A stretch of DNA of 11,331 nucleotides from Winogradskyella sp. UBA3174 (GTDB lineage: Bacteria > Bacteroidota > Bacteroidia > Flavobacteriales > Flavobacteriaceae), in assembly GCF_002364335.1 (NCBI RefSeq), contig NZ_DEXW01000013.1, positions 1 through 11,331 on the forward strand. The letters run 5' to 3'. The notes beneath the pieces were generated by a model, which worked only from the letters and a program-made list of their open reading frames with translations, had not been told where the DNA came from and did no database searches. Shown here piece after piece: positions 5,378 to 11,331 of this stretch; the first letter of the stretch is position 1, and every line of letters starts with the position of its first letter. Position numbers and translations under genes: made by a program.

Positions 5378-6795
5378 TTCACCGTACCTCTGTAATAGTC
5401 TAAAACTTTTACACGCAATAAGTACTCGTACTTTGCATTCGCTAGATTCACTTTCGCATTGTCCAAATTATTCTTACTTGTGATATAATTTAAGAAATTG
5501 GAAACTCCATTTTTAAATCTAATGTCGTTTATACGATACGATTCTTGGTAGGCTAACACCTGTTTTTCAAGACTTTCGTGACGTTTATAAACGGCTTCCA
5601 TATCAAAGTGAACTTGTGCAATGTTATTTTTAATATCTATATAGGTGCGTTCTAATTCTAAAACAGACTCCTCAACTCTAATTTTTTCTAAGGCCACATT
5701 ATTCTTGGCTCTAAAACCATTAAATAGTGGCACATTAACCGCAACACCAACAACGGTATTTAAATTGTTATCTAGCTGATCTCTGAAACTGATACGTTCT
5801 GCAGCAAATGCGGTTTGCTCAGTCATAACCAGTAAATCTTGACCATCTACAGTAACAAAATCACCTGTTTGAATAATACTAGTTCCAGTAGCATTAAATA
5901 GTTGCGCTGCACTAGAATAGTTAGTATTTATACCACCAAAAAGCGCGATTTCTGGTGTAAACTGAGATTTAGCAACACTAACTCCCTTTTTCGCAGCTTC
6001 AATACGCAATTCCCTAGCTTTGAATGTAGCTAAGTGTTGTAATGCTTCTTTATAAACGTTATCAGCAGATAAATTATATTTTTCAAAATCTAAAATGAGT
6101 CCATCCGTATCTAATGTAACTTCTTCTTCTAAATTCAATAATCGTATTAGGTTTAATTTTGCATTATTTAAACTAGATCCCGATACTAAAATACTTGTTT
6201 CATCATTGGCAATCTGTCCTAATATATCTGCATAATCTGCAGGGTTTCCGGATTCGTTTTCATAAAACCCCTCTTGAATTTTCAGTTGTTCTTTGGTTGT
6301 TTCTAATCTGGCTTTCGTTAATTCTAAAACGTCTCTTGCATTTAAGACTTGAAGATAGGCTAAGGTCACACTTAAGATTAAATCTTGTTGAGCAGCTTCA
6401 ATTTCTAGGTCAGAAGCTTTTTTGTTTAAACGATTTTGTTTGGCTGTATTCAACAATCGAAAGCCATTGAAAATCGTCATATCTAAACTCAAGCCTGCAT
6501 TAGAAAATGTTAATTCCTGATTTATAAAATCGTTTGTAAATGGATCTATACTTCGACCATCATTAACACCCAAATTAAAATTACCATTAATGCTTGGTAA
6601 AAGATTCGCTTTAGATTGCTGGTAATTCACTTTTGCGGAATTCGCTAATAAATTGGTAGATTTCAAATCGAGATTATTCTCTAATGCAATCGAAATACAG
6701 TCCTCTAAAGTGTAACTTCTATTTGTTTGACTTTGAGCATATCCTGTACAGCCCATCAAAAATATGATGGTGTATAGTATGTATCGGTTTTTCAT
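5374..6795 (-). CDS. TolC-family outer membrane efflux protein
   Basis: A 473-residue outer membrane channel component. After an N-terminal signal sequence (MKNRYILYTIIFLMGC...YAQSQ), two outer-membrane-efflux-protein repeats follow. The first starts at YTLEDCISIALENNLDLKS (28-46) and continues through long helices around residues 125-220. The second includes NVPLFNGFRAKNNV and another long helical stretch to the end. The signal can be read as signal peptidase I cleavage after YAQ, or as a lipobox (LMGC) with acylated Cys16; both occur among TolC relatives. It is the last gene of the leftward exporter operon, 193 bases after the ATPase gene, with an inverted-repeat element in the gap. It should form the exit duct for the ABC permeases upstream. 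The ATG at 6795 gives the natural signal peptide. Confidence 0.93.
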   Translation of the reverse strand: MKNRYILYTIIFLMGCTGYAQSQTNRSYTLEDCISIALENNLDLKSTNLLANSAKVNYQQSKANLLPSINGNFNLGVNDGRSIDPFTNDFINQELTFSNAGLSLDMTIFNGFRLLNTAKQNRLNKKASDLEIEAAQQDLILSVTLAYLQVLNARDVLELTKARLETTKEQLKIQEGFYENESGNPADYADILGQIANDETSILVSGSSLNNAKLNLIRLLNLEEEVTLDTDGLILDFEKYNLSADNVYKEALQHLATFKARELRIEAAKKGVSVAKSQFTPEIALFGGINTNYSSAAQLFNATGTSIIQTGDFVTVDGQDLLVMTEQTAFAAERISFRDQLDNNLNTVVGVAVNVPLFNGFRAKNNVALEKIRVEESVLELERTYIDIKNNIAQVHFDMEAVYKRHESLEKQVLAYQESYRINDIRFKNGVSNFLNYITSKNNLDNAKVNLANAKYEYLLRVKVLDYYRGTVN

Positions 6796-6841
6796 GATGC
6801 GTTTCTTTAAATATTTGTATTTCGAAAAGTAAATTCCATAT

Positions 6842-6955
6842 CGACGTCAGTTCGAGTGTTTGGAGTGAGCGAGAAACGTATCGAGAACCTTATTTAAAAG
6901 ATTACTTCTCGATACAAAATTTTCTGAAGAACGAAAATTTTACTCGAAGTGACGT
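6842..6955. repeat. Long imperfect inverted repeat (REP-like) between ATPase and TolC genes
   Basis: The outer arms ACGTCAGTTCGAGT (6844-6857) and ACTCGAAGTGACGT (6942-6955) pair at 13 of 14 positions. The inner arms GTATCGAGAA (6878-6887) and TTCTCGATAC (6906-6915) pair perfectly. A further hairpin, AAAATTTTC/GAAAATTTT (6916-6924 with 6933-6941), sits inside. The TCGAG-rich arms look like the dispersed extragenic palindromes I associate with flavobacterial genomes (from memory). As RNA, the structure could stabilise or partly terminate the operon message before the tolC-like gene. Confidence 0.68.
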
Positions 6956-6988
6956 AACTTTAGCAATACACTCTTTTATTTACTGTAA

Positions 6989-7660
6989 TTAGACAATCTT
7001 GCCGTCGAGTAGATTAATAATTCGTGAACCATAAGCCGCATTACTTTCAGAATGTGTGGCTTGTATAATGGTAACTCCATCTTTATTTAACTGCGCAAAA
7101 AGCTCCATAATCTCTTCACTTTGCTTTGAGTTTAAATTTCCAGTGGGTTCATCAGCTAAGATCAATTTTGGCTTTCCTATTAATGCTCTTGCAACACCAA
7201 CTAGCTGTTGTTGCCCTCCACTTAATTGAACAGGAAATAAATCTTTCTTACCAACAATATTAAAACGGTCTAACATATCTGCAACCATCCCTTTACGTTC
7301 AGATGATTTTATGTTTTTATAGAGTAAAGGTGTTTCGATATTTTCATAGACGGTTAATTCATCTATAAGATGATACGCCTGAAACACAAAACCAATATAT
7401 TCTTTGTACAGTTTGGACCGGTTTCTTTCTTTCATGCTATGCACAGGCTCGCCTAAAAAGGTGTAACCGCCTCCTGTGAAATTATCTAACATGCCGATAC
7501 AATTCAATAAGGTAGATTTACCAGAACCCGATGGTCCCATGAGTGAAATAAATTCACCTTCATTTACATTTAAATTAATAGTATCGAGTAATGTGACTTT
7601 ATTGCTACCTGAGTTGATTGTTCTTGAAGCTTCGTTTAAACTTAATAATGTATTTTTCAT
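6989..7660 (-). CDS. ABC transporter ATP-binding protein, MacB/LolD class
   Basis: A 223-residue cytoplasmic nucleotide-binding subunit that would power the FtsX-type permeases encoded upstream. Motifs in order: Walker A GPSGSGKS (42-49), Q-loop Gln94 in FVFQAYHL, signature LSGGQ (146-150), Walker B LILADEP with catalytic Glu171, and switch His203 in ATH. The size and the LNxxG-like phrases (NCIGMLDNFTGG, LIDELTVYENIETPL) are typical of the MacB/LolD/FtsE group, which drives mechanotransmission rather than membrane transport by the permease itself. One small oddity is LSGGQQQLVGVARAL, where most relatives have an Arg after the second Gln (GGQQQRVAIARAL). The start ATG is 24 bases after the stop of the GIN-domain gene, so both are in one operon. 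Confidence 0.95.
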   Translation of the reverse strand: MKNTLLSLNEASRTINSGSNKVTLLDTINLNVNEGEFISLMGPSGSGKSTLLNCIGMLDNFTGGGYTFLGEPVHSMKERNRSKLYKEYIGFVFQAYHLIDELTVYENIETPLLYKNIKSSERKGMVADMLDRFNIVGKKDLFPVQLSGGQQQLVGVARALIGKPKLILADEPTGNLNSKQSEEIMELFAQLNKDGVTIIQATHSESNAAYGSRIINLLDGKIV

Positions 7661-7684
7661 TTTGATTGATTTAATATGTTTATG

Positions 7685-8428
7685 TTATTTAATGCGATTC
7701 ACTTTTGAATCACCAATACTTAGGCCTCTATCCACCTCTGCTTTGCCTTTATAAAACAATTCGGCTTCGCCATAAGCTGTGAACTTAATGCGCTCTGAAA
7801 CGTTAACTGTAAACTTTGCTTCACCATAAGCTTTAAGCTTAGAGGTTCTATTAGTAACGGCTACGAGGTTGATATCGCTTTCTCCGTAAGCTGTTATTTT
7901 CTGATAGTCAATAGTGCCTTTCTGAATGGTTAGTTGACTTTCTCCATAACTATCTACGTCAAATTCTTCAAAACTAACGTCGTTAAAAGTCACTTGTGAT
8001 TCTCCATAAATTTTGAGTCTAAATTTTTCCTCATCAATATGACTTTCACAAAGGGTGCGTTGCTCACCTCTTAACGACAACGCATCAATCGTTTTATAAG
8101 TAATACGAATTGTCAACACTTTCCCTTTATAAATAGGGACGTTCATTTTTACACCGTTCTTAACTATTTTTTTAGTCTTAGTCGTTTCCTTCGCATCGTC
8201 TAAATAAACTCTTAATGTTTCACCTGTCACTTCTATATTTATTTTCTCCTCTGGCTCGGTGCTATCTAATATGGTAACAGATTCTTTGTCACCTTGTACA
8301 AAAGTGGTTTCGATGTGCGGACTGATAACGACTTTATTAAAGGGCTCTACAGTCTTGTCTGTTTGTGCGAATAGCGTTTGACTTATAAAGACTAAGGCTA
8401 CTATTGTGATGTGTTTTAAATTTTTCAT
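7685..8428 (-). CDS. Secreted DUF2807 (putative auto-transporter adhesin, head GIN domain) protein
   Basis: A 247-residue exported protein. The signal peptide is residues 1-22 (hydrophobic core ITIVALVFISQTLF, cleavage after FAQ). The mature part opens with the DUF2807 hallmark, a F-x-x-V-x-I segment (NKVVISPHIETTFVQGD). From about residue 120 it becomes a regular series of 18-21-residue units marked by RGE (120), YGES (141, 161, 181), YGEA (201, 219) and GDS (239), each followed by a short beta strand. This predicts a right-handed beta-solenoid. It lies between the permease and ATPase genes of the exporter operon, 80 and 24 bases from them. Its role is unknown: it could be a periplasmic or surface partner of the transporter, or its cargo. 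The adhesin label is only the Pfam family name. Confidence 0.88.
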   Translation of the reverse strand: MKNLKHITIVALVFISQTLFAQTDKTVEPFNKVVISPHIETTFVQGDKESVTILDSTEPEEKINIEVTGETLRVYLDDAKETTKTKKIVKNGVKMNVPIYKGKVLTIRITYKTIDALSLRGEQRTLCESHIDEEKFRLKIYGESQVTFNDVSFEEFDVDSYGESQLTIQKGTIDYQKITAYGESDINLVAVTNRTSKLKAYGEAKFTVNVSERIKFTAYGEAELFYKGKAEVDRGLSIGDSKVNRIK

Positions 8429-8488
8429 GATTGTTCGTTGTCCTATAATTACTATTTCTATGTTAATTGATTTTAACCATTTGTCACT

Positions 8489-8499
8489 CCCCCTTGGGG
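8489..8499. repeat. Short C/G hairpin just after the permease stop
   Basis: CCCCC-TT-GGGG in an otherwise A/T-rich region, 10 bases past the stop of the permease gene (on the minus strand, CCCCAAGGGGG). The stem is only four pairs with a two-base loop and there is no T tract, so it is not a convincing terminator. It may be a small dispersed motif or affect message processing. Confidence 0.35.
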
Positions 8500-8508
8500 C
8501 TGTGGAAT

Positions 8509-10893
8509 TTAATCTGTTCTTAAACTCTTTATTGGATTGGCAATAGCGGCTTTAATAGCTTGATAGCTTACCGTAACGAATGCTATGAGTAAAGCCAAAA
8601 TGCCTGCTATTAAAAAGACCGTCCAACTAATCTCAACCCGATAGGCAAAGTCTTGCAACCAACTATTCATAAGATATAATGCCAATGGAAAACTGATGAC
8701 TAATGCAACTAAAACAAGTTTTATAAAGTCTAGCGATAATAACTGAACGATTCTGGATACACTTGCTCCAAACACTTTTCTAATTCCAATTTCTTTGTTA
8801 CGTTGTTCTGCCATAAATGCTGCTAAACCAAATAAACCGAGACACGCTACTATTATTGCCAATATTGAAAACAACAAACCGACGTTTGCAGTGCGTTGCT
8901 CCTTTTCATAGAGTAATTCGAGATTCTTGTCTAAGAATGTATATTCGAACGCAGCATTTGGTGCAACGTTTTTAAATGTGCTTTCAAATTTTGAAATGGT
9001 CTCAGTTAACACTTCATTTTTAAACCGAATTAATAGATATGATTTTGGCTCGCGTGATGCATTATGAAATGCATAAGCTCCTATGGGACTATGTAACGAA
9101 CTAAAATTAAAATCATCGACAACGCCACAGATATAAGCATTATTGCCAAGTTGCATAGCCACCTTTTCACCAATAGCTTCTTCTGGTGACAAGCCTAGAA
9201 AATCTACTGTAGTTTTATTTACAACAACCTCAACTAAAGTATCTCCTTGTTGTTTAATCTCAGGCAACAACTGACCCGATACTAATTTGAGTTGCAAAAC
9301 GTCTGCAATATTGCGTTCAGATCGATTCGTTTGAATACCCATGGTCTGTTCAGTATTAGGCTTGTTAATACTTCTTCCACTAACACCTATTCCCGGATAT
9401 CCCTGAGATCTCGAAACCACCGACACGTTGGGCAGTTTTTCAAACGCATTCACTAAAGCGTTACCTGACGCACCACCTCGAATTCCTGAGGTTGAAATTG
9501 CAATTACATTGTCAGGATTATAGCCCAGACTTTTATTCTGAATAAATTCTAATTGCTGATGTATAACAATAACTCCGATAATTAAAACCACAGAGGCTGA
9601 AAACTGAACAACAACTAAACCCTTTCTAATCAAACTCGCCGCACCACCCTTATTAGATGAGGGCTTTAATACTTCTTTTGGTGAAAAACGAGATAAATAT
9701 AAGGCAGGATATGAACCAGACAGAAAGGTCGTTACCAGCCAAATTAATAATAAGTATCCTAGAATCTTGATAGAAAACAATACTGAAATATCTAACTGTT
9801 TCCCTGCTATATCGTTAAATACAGGTAAGGTAAATACAGCGAAAATTCCACCTAAAATCATGGCAATTGCAGTAATTAAACCTGTTTCTATATAAAATCG
9901 AATAACAATATCTTTTACAGATGCACCAAGTGTTTTGTTAATCCCAACATCTGTTGCTCTTTTTTGAGAACGTGCTGTTATTAAATTCATATAATTAATA
10001 CATGCAATAATTAGAATTAAAAGTGCTAAAGCAGTTAGGTTTCGAATTTGATTGATATCTCCTTTATTTGCTGTATAACTATCTAAATATTCAGAAGAAT
10101 ATAAATGGATTTGTGCTAAGGGTTGAAGCGAGAAATTATACCATTGTTCTTCTTTCTTAACATTAAGATCTAAAATAGTCTGAATGCTACCTTCAACATC
10201 GTTTATATGGTCCACCTCTGAATTAAACATTACAAAGGTTTCAAAACTGGCATTATCCCAAGATGGATTCTTTGCTGAATTTTGCATCATAAATGGAACA
10301 ATCGCATTAAAGTCTAAAGAACTATTATCGGGGAAATCTTTATAAATACCTTTAACTTCAAATGTCGTTGTATTATCAACCGACACTGTTTTTCCTAATG
10401 CACTTTCATCACCGAAATAACGCTTAGCCGTACGTTCAGAAAGCAATATATTATTTGGATTATTAAGATTCTCTGACCCAGTACCTTTAATAATTTCTAC
10501 TTCAAACATATCGAGTATAGCCGCATCAGACCAGAATAATTTATCTTCTATAAAAACACCACCGCCTGCTTTTATAGAGGCAGTTTTACCAAAATCGTGA
10601 TGTAAAATTCGACCAGATTTTATAATATTTGGAATATTTGCTTTTAGTTCTGGTGCCAAAGCTGATGGTACACCAGCCCAAGTCTCAAGATCATCTTCGG
10701 TTGTATTAAGAAGCACACGATAAATCTGATCCTTATTAGCAAACATGGTATCAAAACTACGTTCGTGTAAAATGAATAAGAACAAGACTAAAGTTGTCGC
10801 CAAACCAATTGCCAAACCCAATATATTCACTATTGAAAACAATCGATTGGTCTTCAAACTTCTCCATGCAATTTTTATATAACTCTTTATCAT
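8509..10893 (-). CDS. FtsX/MacB-type ABC transporter permease
   Basis: A 794-residue inner-membrane protein of the Bacteroidetes two-module FtsX type. It has a first membrane helix (about 18-42) and a large periplasmic MacB-PCD-like domain (about 43-285). Four helices follow (about 287-306, 337-358, 378-398, 424-446), then a second periplasmic domain, then three helices in the last 125 residues. Both FtsX modules carry the cytoplasmic coupling motif: ATDVGINKTLGAS (313-325) and, near residue 700, KEIGIRKVFGAS. The N-terminus MIKSYIKIAWRSLKTNR is the family signature and supports the ATG at 10893. With the downstream ATPase and TolC-like protein it should form an export or extrusion machine; the substrate is unknown. 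It lies 12 bases after an upstream paralogue, probably a tandem duplicate. Confidence 0.95.
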   Translation of the reverse strand: MIKSYIKIAWRSLKTNRLFSIVNILGLAIGLATTLVLFLFILHERSFDTMFANKDQIYRVLLNTTEDDLETWAGVPSALAPELKANIPNIIKSGRILHHDFGKTASIKAGGGVFIEDKLFWSDAAILDMFEVEIIKGTGSENLNNPNNILLSERTAKRYFGDESALGKTVSVDNTTTFEVKGIYKDFPDNSSLDFNAIVPFMMQNSAKNPSWDNASFETFVMFNSEVDHINDVEGSIQTILDLNVKKEEQWYNFSLQPLAQIHLYSSEYLDSYTANKGDINQIRNLTALALLILIIACINYMNLITARSQKRATDVGINKTLGASVKDIVIRFYIETGLITAIAMILGGIFAVFTLPVFNDIAGKQLDISVLFSIKILGYLLLIWLVTTFLSGSYPALYLSRFSPKEVLKPSSNKGGAASLIRKGLVVVQFSASVVLIIGVIVIHQQLEFIQNKSLGYNPDNVIAISTSGIRGGASGNALVNAFEKLPNVSVVSRSQGYPGIGVSGRSINKPNTEQTMGIQTNRSERNIADVLQLKLVSGQLLPEIKQQGDTLVEVVVNKTTVDFLGLSPEEAIGEKVAMQLGNNAYICGVVDDFNFSSLHSPIGAYAFHNASREPKSYLLIRFKNEVLTETISKFESTFKNVAPNAAFEYTFLDKNLELLYEKEQRTANVGLLFSILAIIVACLGLFGLAAFMAEQRNKEIGIRKVFGASVSRIVQLLSLDFIKLVLVALVISFPLALYLMNSWLQDFAYRVEISWTVFLIAGILALLIAFVTVSYQAIKAAIANPIKSLRTD

Positions 10894-10905
10894 TACTAAC
10901 TGTTT

Positions 10906-11331
10906 TTACTCTGTTTTTAAACTATCTACAGGATTTGCCAAGGCTGCTTTAACCGCTTGAAAACTGACGGTCACCAGAGCAATTAAAAGTGCGACGACTC
11001 CTGCAACAAGAAAAATCCTCCAATCAATTTCTATGCGATACGCATAATCTTGAAGCCAACTATCCATACCATACCAAGCCATAGGAATCGCTATTAAAAT
11101 TGAAATGCCTACAAGCTTTAAAAAGTCTTTGGATAATAATTTCACTAAGCCTGAAACACTTGCACCCAAAACTTTTCGAATTCCAATTTCTTTACTGCGC
11201 TGTTCGGCTGTGTAGGCTGCCAAACCAAAAAGACCTAAGCAAGAAATGAGTATGGCTAATAAGGCAAAGAGCTGCGAGAGTTTACCAATAAGCTGTTCAC
11301 TTTTAAATTTAGCATTGAACGTGTCGTCTAC
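10906..11331 (-). CDS. FtsX/MacB-type ABC transporter permease, C-terminal part only
   Basis: The frame is open to the right edge, so only the last 141 residues are present. The partial sequence starts VDDTFNAKFKSEQLIGKLSQ and passes through a helix (LFALLAILISCLGLFGLAAY), the coupling motif KEIGIRKVLGASVS, and two more helices to the end ANPVDSLKTE. It is closely similar to the last 140 residues of the next permease (shared GIRKV.GASVS, SWLQD.AYR.EI, SYQA/SFQA.KAA.ANP). This is the third-helix bundle of a second two-module permease. A TTG at 11223 could be mistaken for a start but lies inside the conserved helix. The two permeases probably act as a heterodimer or alternative homodimers with the shared ATPase. 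Confidence 0.93.
   Translation of the reverse strand, partial: VDDTFNAKFKSEQLIGKLSQLFALLAILISCLGLFGLAAYTAEQRSKEIGIRKVLGASVSGLVKLLSKDFLKLVGISILIAIPMAWYGMDSWLQDYAYRIEIDWRIFLVAGVVALLIALVTVSFQAVKAALANPVDSLKTE

Noticed and set aside
6195..6470. Rightward frame inside the TolC-like gene
   Set aside because: It is opposite a complete outer membrane efflux protein and has no domain signature.
7476..7754. Rightward frame opposite the ABC ATPase start and the GIN-domain gene end
   Set aside because: It runs antisense across two well-supported genes and is a reading-frame shadow.
11221..11223. TTG as the start of a short separate permease fragment
   Set aside because: The frame continues upstream through a conserved membrane helix to the window edge, so the gene is cut by the edge and is not a short stand-alone gene.

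Overview
The window looks like chromosomal DNA of a marine-type Bacteroidetes, most likely a member of the Flavobacteriaceae. Four things suggest this: the strong A+T bias, the A-rich leaders without clear Shine-Dalgarno sites, a type IX secretion sorting tail at the left edge, and the 790-residue FtsX-type permeases typical of this phylum. No rRNA, tRNA, CRISPR array, transposase or integrase was seen.

Layout. (1) Positions 1-76 hold the end of a gene whose product carries a type IX secretion (Por) C-terminal sorting domain. A 20-bp perfect-stem terminator follows. (2) Positions 150-2110 form a decayed, rearranged accessory zone. It holds a remnant of an RluA-type pseudouridine synthase, one intact NAD-dependent epimerase/dehydratase gene (551-1489) bracketed by short inverted TGTTAG/CTAACA motifs, a structured repeat-like element (about 1498-1596), and a metallopeptidase pseudogene that keeps its HExxH motif but has lost its 5' end and carries a frameshift and internal stops. 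The simplest reading is that the epimerase came in as a small cassette and now sits among gene debris. (3) Positions 2328-5377 are a rightward methionine sulfoxide repair cluster: msrB, msrA, a terminator-like hairpin, a single-cysteine glutaredoxin-like gene, a divergent second MsrA-like gene, a small two-CxxC protein, and an aldo/keto reductase. Most spacings are overlapping or near zero. (4) Positions 5374-11331 are a leftward exporter operon. In order of transcription it holds a second FtsX-type permease (cut by the window edge), a complete FtsX-type permease, a secreted DUF2807 (GIN-domain) protein with about seven 20-residue repeats, an ABC ATPase of the MacB/LolD class, and a TolC-family outer membrane protein. 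The MsrA/aldo-keto cluster and the exporter operon meet tail to tail, with stop codons overlapping by 4 bases.

How the genes work together. MsrB and MsrA reduce the R- and S-epimers of methionine sulfoxide in proteins. The glutaredoxin-like protein and the divergent MsrA overlap by 22 bases, so they are probably translationally coupled and may act together in thiol redox chemistry. The exporter genes supply an inner-membrane permease pair, its ATPase and an outer membrane channel. A periplasmic HlyD/MacA-type adaptor, which normally completes such a pump, is not in the window and may lie beyond the right edge. The most interesting signals are the cassette-like arrangement around the epimerase, the divergent MsrA that lacks a canonical catalytic aspartate, and the repeat-built GIN-domain protein inside an ABC exporter operon. 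I did not find anything that amounts to a clearly new defence or mobile system.
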